Made by a program: the position numbers and the translations under genes. A stretch of 10,677 nucleotides of DNA from Alphaproteobacteria bacterium. Lineage in GTDB: Bacteria; Pseudomonadota; Alphaproteobacteria; Caulobacterales; Caulobacteraceae. Below, in pieces: positions 1-6,654 of the stretch (positions within the stretch are counted from its first letter, which is position 1; every line of letters begins with the position of its first letter). The stretch lies in NCBI GenBank assembly GCA_028869395.1, contig JAGWSE010000379.1, positions 1-10,677 of the forward strand, written 5' to 3'. A model generated the notes under the pieces. It had not been told where the DNA came from. It did no database searches and saw only the letters and a program-made list of their open reading frames with translations.

Positions 1-248
1 ACCTCGAGCGCCTCGTAGCGCAGGCGCGACCAGGGCGGCGCGTCCGTCGCGCGCGTGACGGTCACGAAATCGGGGGCGATGAAGACGCGCGCAACGCCTT
101 GCAGCGCGAACAACCGCCGGGCCAGCGGCGAAGCGGCGGGGTCGAACGCGGTCCGCTCGAACGCATGGGTGGCGCCGGACGTCAGCGGCGTCTCGGGCGC
201 GAACTTCAGGGCGTCCGGATTCGGTGTCGGCTCTGTGAGGATGAGCAC
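1..248 (-). CDS. NifU/Nfu N-terminal domain protein (Fe-S cluster scaffold), 5' part only
   Basis: The minus strand is open from a GTG at 248 to the left edge, giving 82 residues. They begin MLILTEPTPNPDALKF, which matches the signature start of the Nfu N-terminal domain (usually M-F-I-Q-T-E-x-T-P-N-P-x-x-L-K-F). Further on, an S-P-L-A-x-x-L-F-x-x-x-G-V-x-x-V-F-x-x-x-D-F-V-T-V-T run is also typical of the domain. Nfu proteins carry or deliver Fe-S clusters to target enzymes in the cytosol. The C-terminal NifU domain with its CxxC pair would lie outside the window, so the scaffold role is inferred from the N-terminus alone. GTG 248 is chosen because it places the first residue exactly where the family starts. 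An in-frame TTG at 272 is the only upstream alternative before a stop. No strong Shine-Dalgarno precedes it. The gene is divergent from the globin gene. Confidence 0.85.
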   Translation of the reverse strand, partial: MLILTEPTPNPDALKFAPETPLTSGATHAFERTAFDPAASPLARRLFALQGVARVFIAPDFVTVTRATDAPPWSRLRYEALE

Positions 249-300
249 CTGCGTCAGGTAGGCGCTGGCCAAATCATAAGCAATATCCTAAATGCATCTT
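249..300. promoter_or_regulatory. Divergent spacer with candidate -10 elements
   Basis: This AT-richer 52-bp spacer separates the divergent Nfu and globin genes. On the minus strand TATGAT (278-273) matches the sigma-70 -10 consensus at 5 of 6 positions and would start transcription about 18 nt before the Nfu GTG. On the plus strand TATCCT (284-289) matches 4 of 6 and would start transcription at about 296-297. Neither has a recognisable -35 at 17-18 bp, so activator dependence or misassignment is possible. I found no FNR/FixK-type TTGAT-N4-ATCAA palindrome. A 7-codon ORF (277-254, minus) also sits here but has no support. Confidence 0.25.
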
Positions 301-750
301 ATGAGCTCGATCGAGGAACGCCGCGCGATGATCGCGCCCGGGACCGCCGCCGGCGTCACGGAGGACATGGTCCGGGAGCTGGTCCACACCTTCTACGCCA
401 AGGTGCGCCGCGACCCGGCGCTGGGGCCCGTCTTCGACCGCGTCGTCGAGGACTGGGACCACCACCTCGCCAAGCTCTGCGACTTCTGGTCGTCGGTGAT
501 GCTGATGACCGGCCGCTTCAAGGGCGCGCCGATGGTCGTGCACACGCAGATCCCGGAAATTCGGCCGACGCACTTCGCCCGCTGGCTGCACCTGTGGCGC
601 GAAACCGCCGCCGAGGTCTGCCCGCCCGAGGCCGCGGCCTTGTTCGTGGGCAAGGCCGAGATGATCGGCCAGAGTCTGCAGTTCGGCATCGCCGCCAGCC
701 GCGGCGAGCTGCCGGACGCGCACCTGCCGTTCCGCTCCGCCAGATCCTAG
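301..750 (+). CDS. Group III truncated haemoglobin
   Basis: The protein has 149 residues, the usual size for the 2-on-2 truncated haemoglobin fold. Aligned by eye to the group III pattern, the key haem-pocket residues are present: Tyr32 (B10, in T-F-Y-A-K-V-R), His55 (E7, in H-H-L-A-K-L-C-D-F-W), His81 (proximal F8, in M-V-V-H) and Trp95 (G8, in F-A-R-W-L). The segments R-R-D-P-A-L-G-P-V-F and F-W-S-S-V-M-L-M-T-G are diagnostic of the group. These soluble cytoplasmic globins bind O2 or NO, and their physiological role is poorly defined. The start is uncertain. ATG 292 and ATG 301 lack a ribosome site. ATG 328 has GAGGAA 9 nt upstream but would trim the N-terminal extension common in alphaproteobacterial homologues. 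I chose 301 as a compromise; it would be nearly leaderless from the candidate -10 at 284-289. The gene is the first of a three-gene plus-strand run. Confidence 0.9.
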   Translation: MSSIEERRAMIAPGTAAGVTEDMVRELVHTFYAKVRRDPALGPVFDRVVEDWDHHLAKLCDFWSSVMLMTGRFKGAPMVVHTQIPEIRPTHFARWLHLWRETAAEVCPPEAAALFVGKAEMIGQSLQFGIAASRGELPDAHLPFRSARS

Positions 751-754
751 GAGG
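749..754 (+). promoter_or_regulatory. Ribosome-binding site overlapping the globin stop codon
   Basis: A perfect AGGAGG starts inside the globin TAG stop (748-750) and lies 8 nt before the GTG at 763. It supports translation of the following microprotein and suggests coupling to globin translation. Confidence 0.75.
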
Positions 755-762
755 ACCGCGCC

Positions 763-915
763 GTGTTCCGCCTGCTCATGCTTCCGTCGAACCTGGTCTG
801 CGACAGGCTGAAGATCACCGACGAGAACGAACGGGGCATGGTGCGCATGCTGGTCAACACGCTCCTGTGGCTCACGATCCTGATCGCTGGGCTGACGCTC
901 TACTGGACGCTCTAG
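763..915 (+). CDS. 50-residue single-pass membrane microprotein of unknown function
   Basis: This ORF is short and starts with GTG, but it has a perfect AGGAGG at 8-nt spacing and a TAG at 913-915. The peptide begins MFRLLMLPSNLVCDRLKI, continues with a charged stretch (residues 17-28, K-I-T-D-E-N-E-R-G-M-V-R) and ends in a hydrophobic segment at about residues 29-49, rich in L, I, V and W, that reads as one transmembrane helix. I see no signal-peptidase site, no lipobox and only one cysteine (Cys13). It sits 12 bp after the globin gene and 37 bp before the crotonase gene, so co-transcription is likely. I do not recognise a family. Its placement suggests a membrane partner or anchor for a neighbour, but that is inference. 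Spurious translation is unlikely given the ribosome site and the clean helix. Confidence 0.75.
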   Translation: MFRLLMLPSNLVCDRLKITDENERGMVRMLVNTLLWLTILIAGLTLYWTL

Positions 916-952
916 GCGGGCGGTGACACGCTTCTCCGCAAGGGAGGAGCCG

Positions 953-1783
953 ATGTTCGACGCCCCGTTCGAGGCCAGCTACGAGACCATCGTCTGCGAC
1001 ACGCCGCGTGAAGCGGTGGCGCGGATCACGCTCAATCGCCCGCAGGCGATGAACGCCTATTCCCACCGAATGACCGAAGAACTGCAGGCCGCGATTGCGG
1101 GCTTCCGCGACGACGACGGGCTGCGCGCGTTGATGATCACCGGCGCGGGCGGCCGGGCCTTCTGCACGGGCGGCGACATCTCCGGCTCGGCGCCGGAGCA
1201 CTCGTCCAAGGTCAGGACCGCGCCCATGGGGCACGGGCGCGAGATGCGCGACGGAATGCAGGCTGTTGTGCTGGCGCTGCGTCGGCTGGACAAGCCATCG
1301 GTGGCGCTGGTCCGCGGCTATGCCGTGGCCGGCGGCCTCGCCCTGGCGCTCGCCTGCGATCTTCGCATCGCCGCAGCCTCGGCGAAGCTGGGCGACACCT
1401 CCAACAAGGTGGGCCTGCTGCCGGACGAGGGCGGCGCATGGCTGTTCCCGCACGCCATGGGTCTCGACCGGGCGCTGAAGATGACGCTGCTGCACGAGAT
1501 CTACGACGCGGCGACCGCGGAGCGTCTGGGTCTGGTGACCGAGGTGGCGCCGGACGATGTCGCCGAGGACCGTGCGCTCGCCCTTTGCGAGTCGCTGGCG
1601 GCCAAGGCGCCGCTGGCCGTCCGGCTGACCAAGATGATGATGGCCAAGGCCATGGAGACCTCGCTCGAGAGCTCGCTCGTCGATGCGCAGATGGCGGTGA
1701 TGATCTCGAACCCGAGCGCCGACGTGCGCGAAGGGATCGCGGCCTTCCGGGAGAAGCGTGCGCCGAAGTTCGAGGGACGGTGA
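953..1783 (+). CDS. Enoyl-CoA hydratase/isomerase (crotonase) family protein, non-classical active site
   Basis: The 276-residue protein has the crotonase fold signatures: I-T-L-N-R-P-x-x-x-N-A near the N-terminus, A-F-C-T-G-G-D (69-75) as the first oxyanion-hole element, and G-Y-A-V-A-G-G-L-A-L-A-L-A-C-D (122-136) as the second. Such enzymes act on acyl-CoA thioesters, using backbone amides to stabilise an enolate. The two glutamates that catalyse hydration in rat mitochondrial crotonase (Glu144, Glu164) align with Ala130 and Ser150 here, so ordinary enoyl-CoA hydratase activity is doubtful. The L-L-P-D-E-G-G segment (155-161) puts Asp158 and Glu159 where PaaG-type isomerases carry an acidic residue, so an isomerase or other thioester chemistry is more likely. 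Start ATG 953 follows GGGAGG closely; the longer GTG 923 has no such site. The C-terminal A-x-F-R-E-K-R-A-P-K-F is a normal family ending. Confidence 0.9.
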   Translation: MFDAPFEASYETIVCDTPREAVARITLNRPQAMNAYSHRMTEELQAAIAGFRDDDGLRALMITGAGGRAFCTGGDISGSAPEHSSKVRTAPMGHGREMRDGMQAVVLALRRLDKPSVALVRGYAVAGGLALALACDLRIAAASAKLGDTSNKVGLLPDEGGAWLFPHAMGLDRALKMTLLHEIYDAATAERLGLVTEVAPDDVAEDRALALCESLAAKAPLAVRLTKMMMAKAMETSLESSLVDAQMAVMISNPSADVREGIAAFREKRAPKFEGR

Positions 1784-1816
1784 GCCTTCGCGCGGGCGGT
1801 TCATGTCGCGTCAATC

Positions 1817-1846
1817 TTGTCGCGCGCAAGCGTGCGGTGAGATAAG
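1817..1846 (+). promoter_or_regulatory. Candidate sigma-70 promoter for the class A PBP gene
   Basis: TTGTCG (1817-1822; 4 of 6 to TTGACA) and GATAAG (1841-1846; 4 of 6 to TATAAT) are 18 bp apart. They would start transcription near 1853, about 44 nt before the PBP start codon. This was found by eye in a GC-rich spacer, so chance matching is possible. Confidence 0.3.
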
Positions 1847-1866
1847 ACCCGCCCCGGGTCGGGCGG
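1846..1866 (+). other. Two mutually exclusive small hairpins in the PBP leader
   Basis: GACCCG (1846-1851) can pair with CGGGTC (1855-1860). Alternatively CCGCCC (1849-1854) can pair with GGGCGG (1861-1866). Each is a 6-bp GC stem and the two overlap. There is no U-tract, so a terminator for the upstream crotonase gene is only weakly supported. GC-rich sequence makes such stems easy to find by chance. Confidence 0.2.
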
Positions 1867-1896
1867 CATAGAAGTTACGACAGGACGACGGACGAC

Positions 1897-3867
1897 ATGG
1901 CCAACGCGCAGTCGCCGGGACCAGGCGGTCACGGTCCGCGCGCCCCACGACCCGGGCGCTCCCCACTGCAGAAGTTCATCTACTGGAGCCTGGTGGTCGG
2001 CGTCTGGGGCGTGATCTTCCTGGTGGCCTTCTTCGCGGTCTTCGCGATCGACCTGCCCGACACCTCCAAGCTCTACCAGGTGAAGCGGCAGCCCTCGGTG
2101 ACCTATCTCGACCGGTCCGGCGCCGTGATCTCCGTGCGCGGCAGCCAGTACGCGCCGCCGGTCGACCTGGACAAGCTGCCGCCCTACGTGCCCGAGGCCT
2201 TCATCGCCATCGAGGACCGCTGGTTCTACTACCACTTCGGCTTCAATCCGTGGGGCATGGCGCGCAGCGCCTTCTATGACCTGACGCACCACGGCGGGCC
2301 GCTGCGGGGCGGCTCGACGATCACCCAGCAGCTTGCCCGGAACCTGTTCCTGACGCCCAGCCAGACCTTCCGGCGCAAGATCCAGGAACTGATCCTCGCC
2401 GTCTGGCTGGAGGCGAAGTTCTCCAAGAAGCAGATCCTCGAGCTCTATCTGAACAGGGTCTATTTCGGCGCCGGCGCCTACGGGATCGAGGCCGCGTCGG
2501 AGCGGTACTTCAACAAGCCCGCCTCGCAGCTGACGCTCGGTGAGGCGGCGTTGCTGGCCGGGATGATGAAGGGGCCCTCCCGCTATTCGCCGGTGGCTGC
2601 GACCGACCGGGCCGCGCGGCGCGCCACCATCGTGCTCGACGAGATGGTCCGCATCCATGCGATCACGCCCCAGCAGCGGGACGCCGCCTTCCAGCAGAAG
2701 GTGCGGGTGAACCCGGTGCTCGCGAACCAGCGGGCGCAGTACTTCACCGACTGGCTGGACGACCAGGTGCGTCAACTGGTGGGCGAGCCCACCGAGGACC
2801 TGGTGGTGGAGACCACCCTCGACCTGCCGCTGCAGACCGCCGCCGAGCAGTCGCTCCAGAAGGATGTGGCGGGCGCGGTCAAGCAGGGCGTCGAACAGGG
2901 CGCGCTGATCTCATTGGACGGCGAGGGGCGCATCCGCGCGTACGTGGGCGGCACCAATTACCTGCAGACCCAGTTCGACCGGGTTTCGATGGCCCGGCGG
3001 CAGGCCGGCTCGGCGTTCAAGCCGTTCGTCTACCTGACCGCCATGGAGTCCGGCCGCACGCCTGACACGCCGGTCGTCGATGAACCGATCACGATCGGGA
3101 ACTGGACGCCCCGGAACTACACGGGTCGCTACCTGGGCCCGATCACTCTCGAGACTGCGCTCAAGGAATCCATCAACACCGTGGCCGTGCGGCTGGCCAA
3201 CGAAGTGGGCACGTCCAACGTGGCGGCGACCGCCCGGCGGCTGGGCATCACCTCGCCCATCCAGCTCGATCCTTCCATGGCGCTCGGCGCTGTGGAGGTG
3301 AGTCCGCTGGAGATGGCCCAGGCGTACGATCCCTTCGCCAACGGCGGCTACTTCGCCAAAGCCTGGGCGATCGAGCGGATCCGCACCGCCAGCGGCAAGG
3401 TGCTCTACGACCACAGCGTCGCCGGGGATCCGCGTCGGCAGGTCATCGGCCAGCCGGCGCTCTACTACATGATCAAGATGATGCGGCAGGTGGTGGCTTC
3501 CGGCACCGGCGTGCGCGCCAACGTCCCCGGCTACGACCTGGCGGGCAAGACCGGCACCACCAGCGATTACCGCGACGCGTGGTTCGTCGGCTACACGGGC
3601 GGGTTCGTGACCGCCGTCTGGGTCGGCAAGGACGACAACACGCCGATGCGCCGGGTCACCGGCGGGACCGTGCCGGCGGCCATATGGCACGACTACATGA
3701 CGGAGGCGCTGCCACGGCTGAAGGTGCAGGCGATCCCGGGCGGGGAGCCGCCGACTCCGCCGCCGACGGACGTCATCGGAAACCTGATCAACGGCGCCCA
3801 ACAGCCCACCCAGGCCCCGGTCCAGGCGCCGCAGCCGCAGACGGATCCCAACACGCCACCGTATTGA
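1897..3867 (+). CDS. Bifunctional class A penicillin-binding protein (PBP1A family transglycosylase/transpeptidase)
   Basis: This 656-residue inner-membrane enzyme polymerises and cross-links peptidoglycan. A proline/glycine-rich cytoplasmic tail (1-25) precedes one transmembrane helix (about 28-50). The GT51 glycosyltransferase domain follows, with catalytic Glu106 in E-D-R-W-F, then G-G-S-T-I-T-Q-Q-L-A-R-N-L (138-150) and R-K-I-Q-E (160-164) with L-E-L-Y-L-N-R-V-Y-F-G (181-191). The transpeptidase domain has all three motifs: S-A-F-K (Ser372 nucleophile, Lys375), S-I-N (425-427) and K-T-G-T (551-554). The tail from about 614 is proline/glutamine-rich. It is shorter than E. coli PBP1a and has no room for a large insert between the two domains, like the compact accessory PBPs of Caulobacter relatives. 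ATG 1897 is preceded by a weak purine run only. It probably has its own promoter and ends 7 bp from the convergent metallopeptidase gene. Confidence 0.95.
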   Translation: MANAQSPGPGGHGPRAPRPGRSPLQKFIYWSLVVGVWGVIFLVAFFAVFAIDLPDTSKLYQVKRQPSVTYLDRSGAVISVRGSQYAPPVDLDKLPPYVPEAFIAIEDRWFYYHFGFNPWGMARSAFYDLTHHGGPLRGGSTITQQLARNLFLTPSQTFRRKIQELILAVWLEAKFSKKQILELYLNRVYFGAGAYGIEAASERYFNKPASQLTLGEAALLAGMMKGPSRYSPVAATDRAARRATIVLDEMVRIHAITPQQRDAAFQQKVRVNPVLANQRAQYFTDWLDDQVRQLVGEPTEDLVVETTLDLPLQTAAEQSLQKDVAGAVKQGVEQGALISLDGEGRIRAYVGGTNYLQTQFDRVSMARRQAGSAFKPFVYLTAMESGRTPDTPVVDEPITIGNWTPRNYTGRYLGPITLETALKESINTVAVRLANEVGTSNVAATARRLGITSPIQLDPSMALGAVEVSPLEMAQAYDPFANGGYFAKAWAIERIRTASGKVLYDHSVAGDPRRQVIGQPALYYMIKMMRQVVASGTGVRANVPGYDLAGKTGTTSDYRDAWFVGYTGGFVTAVWVGKDDNTPMRRVTGGTVPAAIWHDYMTEALPRLKVQAIPGGEPPTPPPTDVIGNLINGAQQPTQAPVQAPQPQTDPNTPPY

Positions 3868-3874
3868 GGCGGGC

Positions 3875-4612
3875 CTAGCCCCCGAAGGCGTGGAGGCGCG
3901 CGCCTTCGGCGCGCAGCCAGGCGCGATGTGGGCGCTCATCGCCGACCAGGGCCTTCACGTGCGCCCAGAAGCGCGGTCCGTGGTTGAGCTCGAGGAGGTG
4001 GGCGCATTCGTGGGCGGCGACGTAGTCCGCCACCTCGAAGGGCGCCAGCGCCAGTCGCCAGGAATACCGAATGGAGCCGCAGTCGCCCCGGCGGCCCGGG
4101 CGGCAGGAGCCCCAGCGCGCCTTGGCGTCCATGATCGCGACCTTCGGGGTCGAAGCGCCAAGCCGGGCGGCGTGATGAGCCGTACGCTCCATGAGCACGG
4201 CCAGAGCCCGCTTGCGGATCATTAGGATCACGGCCCGCGCATAGCCCTCGCCCTCGCCCATGGCGGCGATGCGGTGCGGCTCGCCTCCGGCGGCCTCCAG
4301 CCAGCGGGCGCGGCCCTGGCCGGCTTCCAGGCGGACGCTTTCGCCGAACACCTGCAGCACCATTCCTGGGCGGATCGGATCGGGGGCGGGAAGCTCCGCG
4401 ATCCGCTCGGCGATCCAGCCCGCCCGCTCGCGGGCGAAGGCGGCGGCTTCGGGAAGTCGGCGGGCCGAAGGGGCGGTCGCCACGATCTGTCGACGCGTGC
4501 GGTCGAGACGCAGCGACACCCGCCGGGAGCGGCGGTTGATCTTCAGCGTGACGACGGCGCCAGCCACCTCCAGCCGGTCGCCGTCGGCGAAGGTGCGGCC
4601 GAACGGGGACAT
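3875..4612 (-). CDS. YgjP/DUF45-family zinc metallopeptidase
   Basis: The 245-residue protein carries the family hallmarks in order: a beta-rich N-terminus with K-I-N-R-R-S-R-R-V-S-L-R (24-35), A-R-W-G-S-C (165-170), W-R-L-A-L-A-P (185-191), the zinc motif H-E-C-A-H (201-205; His201 and His205 as ligands, Glu202 as the catalytic base) and N-H-G-P-R-F-W (210-216) with His211 as the probable third ligand. The substrate is not known for this family; a cytoplasmic protease role is inferred from the fold. There is no signal peptide. ATG 4612 is chosen over an upstream in-frame TTG at 4621. The gene starts 17 bp after the PhaZ stop, so the two are probably co-transcribed, although no functional link is evident. 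The last codons fall inside a 9-bp inverted repeat. Confidence 0.88.
   Translation of the reverse strand: MSPFGRTFADGDRLEVAGAVVTLKINRRSRRVSLRLDRTRRQIVATAPSARRLPEAAAFARERAGWIAERIAELPAPDPIRPGMVLQVFGESVRLEAGQGRARWLEAAGGEPHRIAAMGEGEGYARAVILMIRKRALAVLMERTAHHAARLGASTPKVAIMDAKARWGSCRPGRRGDCGSIRYSWRLALAPFEVADYVAAHECAHLLELNHGPRFWAHVKALVGDERPHRAWLRAEGARLHAFGG
3882..3909. terminator. Strong hairpin at the PBP/YgjP convergent junction
   Basis: CCGAAGGCG (3882-3890) and CGCCTTCGG (3901-3909) are perfect inverted repeats of 9 bp around a 10-nt loop. The hairpin lies 14 nt after the PBP stop codon, inside the last codons of the convergent YgjP-like gene. The genes are only 7 bp apart, so a terminator for the PBP transcript would have to sit within the opposing gene, as this one does. 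No U-tract follows on the plus strand, so it may instead be an mRNA 3'-end stabiliser. Confidence 0.35.
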
Positions 4613-4629
4613 GCGGCCCAAGTCTAGAG

Positions 4630-5895
4630 TCAGGCCCGAGTCGTGTCGAAGGCGTGGTCCGTGCGACGGATGAACTCACGCACACGCGGATAGATCTCGC
4701 TGTCGAAGCGCCGGCCGTTGAAGACGCCGTAGTGGCCGACGTGCGGCTGGACGTAGTCCTCCTTCAGCTCGGCGGGCAGGCCGGTGCAGATGTCGTGCGC
4801 CGCCCGCGTCTGGCCGATCCCGGAGATGTCGTCGTTCTCGCCCTCGACCGTGAGGAGCCCGACGTCGGTGATCAGCTCCGGACGCACGGTGCGGCCGCGA
4901 TGCATCAGCTCGCCCTTCGGCAGGAGATAGCGCTGGAACACCTCGTCGATGGTCTGGAGGTAGAACTCCTCGCTGAGGTCGAGCACCGAGAGGTATTCGT
5001 CGTAGAATTCCAGGTGCTTCTCGGCGCTGTCGCCGTCACCTTCCATCATGTGCAACAAGTAGCGCCGGTGCGCGTCCTGGTGCTTCTCGAGGTTCATCGA
5101 CATGAAGCCGGCGAGCTGTACGAAGCCGGGATAGACGCGCCGGCCCGCGCCCGGGTGGGGCGGCGGCACGGTGTAGATGAGGTTGCTTTCGAACCAGGCG
5201 AACGGCCGTTCCTCGGCCAACCGGTTGGGGACCGTGGGAGAGAGCCGCGCGTCGATCGGCGAGCCCATGACGGTGATCGAGGCGGGCCGGTTCGGATCGT
5301 TGTCCTCGGCCATCAGGCTGGCGGCGGCCAGGACCGCCGGCCCCGGCTGGCAGACTGCCACGACGTGAGGCCTTGGACCCAGCACGCCCAGCATGTCGCG
5401 CACGTGGTCGATGTAGTCGTGGAAGTCGAAGCCGCCCGCCGCGAGCGGCACCTCGCGCGCGTTCGACCAATCGGTGATGTAGACGTCGTGGTCCTGCAGG
5501 AAGGTGCGCACCGTGCCGCGCAGCAGGGTGGCGTAGTGGCCGGAGAGAGGGGCTACGATCAGCACCTTCGGCGCCGCCGTCGTCCGTCCGGCAGCGGCCA
5601 GGTCGCCCTCGTCGCGCGCGAACCGCAGCAGTCGCACCCACGGGGTGGACCAGGCGAGCTCGGGGCGGACACGGACCGGCTTGCCCTCGATCTCGACGAG
5701 ATCGATCCCCCAGGCCGGCTTGCCGTACCGGCGGGTCAGGTTCGCGAAAAGGTCGGAGGCGGCGTAGAGGCCTCGCGCCAGCTCGGTCTCGCGCATGGGA
5801 TTGAGGGGCGAGGACCAGAAATCGCGCGCCGCCAGCGCCGCGAGGCGCCAGGGCTGGGCCGCGGCGTAGCCGGCCTCGTAAAGGGTGTAGAGCAT
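4630..5895 (-). CDS. phaZ: Intracellular polyhydroxyalkanoate depolymerase (PhaZ family)
   Basis: The 421-residue protein is full length for the intracellular depolymerases that release hydroxyacyl units from PHA storage granules. It has an alpha/beta-hydrolase layout. The nucleophile elbow V-C-Q-P-G-P (181-186) has cysteine (Cys182) in place of the usual serine, as in Cupriavidus PhaZ1. The acid is in E-G-E-N-D-D-I-S-G-I (351-360; Asp355 or Asp356) and the histidine in Q-P-H-V-G-H-Y-G-V-F-N-G (383-394; His388 likely, His385 possible). Other family segments are A-P-L-S-G-H-Y-A-T-L-L-R-G-T-V (115-129) and the N-terminal M-L-Y-T-L-Y-E. There is no signal peptide, which fits a cytoplasmic granule enzyme. 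ATG 5895 follows a GGGGGCGAG run. The gene has a 97-bp leader behind SenC and is followed 17 bp later by the metallopeptidase gene. Confidence 0.95.
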   Translation of the reverse strand: MLYTLYEAGYAAAQPWRLAALAARDFWSSPLNPMRETELARGLYAASDLFANLTRRYGKPAWGIDLVEIEGKPVRVRPELAWSTPWVRLLRFARDEGDLAAAGRTTAAPKVLIVAPLSGHYATLLRGTVRTFLQDHDVYITDWSNAREVPLAAGGFDFHDYIDHVRDMLGVLGPRPHVVAVCQPGPAVLAAASLMAEDNDPNRPASITVMGSPIDARLSPTVPNRLAEERPFAWFESNLIYTVPPPHPGAGRRVYPGFVQLAGFMSMNLEKHQDAHRRYLLHMMEGDGDSAEKHLEFYDEYLSVLDLSEEFYLQTIDEVFQRYLLPKGELMHRGRTVRPELITDVGLLTVEGENDDISGIGQTRAAHDICTGLPAELKEDYVQPHVGHYGVFNGRRFDSEIYPRVREFIRRTDHAFDTTRA

Positions 5896-5934
5896 CTCGC
5901 CCCCGATATGGTGCGCCGCAACATAACACCCAAG

Positions 5935-5963
5935 CGGTTAACCGGGTCCATAGTGCGACGCAC
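5935..5963. promoter_or_regulatory. Two palindromes upstream of phaZ
   Basis: The 97-bp spacer between senC and phaZ contains CGGTTAACCG (5935-5944), a perfect 10-bp palindrome, and GTGCG-A-CGCAC (5953-5963), an 11-nt inverted repeat that includes TGC-N3-GCA. TGC/GCA cores of this kind are reported for PhaR-type regulators of PHA genes in alphaproteobacteria. I could not fit a convincing promoter. A perfect 10-bp palindrome is expected about ten times per window of this size, so their intergenic position is the main support. Confidence 0.3.
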
Positions 5964-5992
5964 AAAACGCCGCTCGTCCGGCTGGGGCGGGG

Positions 5993-6607
5993 TCAGCAGC
6001 TCTGGGCGTAGGGTCCCTCGGACATCGCGGTGCGGACGTGCGCGGCGATCTGATCCGGCGGGGTGTTGTAGGGGATCACGCAGGCGAAGCCGCCCTTGGG
6101 CGTCATCAGGTAGGTGAAGGACGAGTGGTTGACCGTGTAGTCGGCCCCGTTTCCCGCCTTGGCGTAGTAGACCTTGTAGGCCTTGGCGACCTGCGCGACC
6201 TGGGCGTCCGTGCCGGTCAGACCGATCGAATTGTGCGGGAAGGCGGCGTTGGAAAGGTAGCGGGCCATCTGGGCGGGTGTGTCGCGGGCCGGATCGACCG
6301 AGATGAAGACCGTCTGGAAATCCTTGGCCTTGTCGCCCAGGTCCTTTTCCGCCTGTCCCAGCGCGAACAGCGTGGTGGGACAGGCGTCGGGGCAGTTGGT
6401 GTAGCCGAAGAAGACGGCGCTCCACTTGCCCTTCAGCACGTGCTGGTCGACCGGCCTGCCCGATTGGTCCACCAGGTGGAACGGACCACCAATGGCGGCG
6501 GTTTGCTCAGGCTGCGGCCCGAGGAGGCCACGGCGCCAGGCGACGCCGGTCACCACGGCGAAGGCGAGCGCGAGGAGGGCGAGGATGACCAGGAAACCCC
6601 GGCTCAT
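5993..6607 (-). CDS. senC: SCO1/SenC-family copper chaperone
   Basis: The 204-residue protein has one N-terminal hydrophobic helix (about 4-23) followed by a periplasmic thioredoxin-like domain. The copper site is visible: Cys72 and Cys76 in T-N-C-P-D-A-C-P-T-T, with His161 in V-N-H-S-S-F. I-S-V-D-P-A-R-D-T-P (102-111) is another family signature. SCO proteins deliver copper to the CuA site of cytochrome c oxidase. ATG 6607 is chosen because the hydrophobic helix then begins at once and AAAGGA lies about 11 nt upstream; an in-frame ATG at 6634 would add nine polar residues. The protein ends in a C-terminal cysteine (Cys204) and has another at 176, whose role I cannot judge. Divergent placement next to regB matches the prrBCA/regB-senC-regA arrangement of Rhodobacter and supports the symbol. 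Confidence 0.93.
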   Translation of the reverse strand: MSRGFLVILALLALAFAVVTGVAWRRGLLGPQPEQTAAIGGPFHLVDQSGRPVDQHVLKGKWSAVFFGYTNCPDACPTTLFALGQAEKDLGDKAKDFQTVFISVDPARDTPAQMARYLSNAAFPHNSIGLTGTDAQVAQVAKAYKVYYAKAGNGADYTVNHSSFTYLMTPKGGFACVIPYNTPPDQIAAHVRTAMSEGPYAQSC

Positions 6608-6654
6608 GGGCGGATCCGTCCTTTCGATGCGCATTTGGGCTCGTCAGCGCGTGG

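Noticed and set aside
254..277. 7-codon ORF (M-I-W-P-A-P-T) upstream of the Nfu gene as a leader peptide
   Set aside because: It has no ribosome site at a sensible distance, no regulatory codon run and no attenuator structure. It also overlaps the candidate -10.
956..971. GTTC-N8-GTTC at the start of the crotonase gene as a second LexA box
   Set aside because: The spacer is 8 bases, not 7, and the site lies inside coding sequence.
872..1804. 310-residue open frame on the minus strand opposite the crotonase gene
   Set aside because: It is rich in R, H and G with no recognisable motif and mirrors a clear gene. High third-position GC produces such antisense frames.
1801..2775. 324-residue minus-strand frame opposite the PBP gene, and a similar one at 2911-3939
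   Set aside because: Both are shadows of the full-length class A PBP, which has every catalytic motif in frame.
4654..6117. 487-residue open frame on the plus strand opposite phaZ and senC
   Set aside because: It runs antisense across two well-supported genes and has a biased V/R/H/G-rich composition with no domain features.
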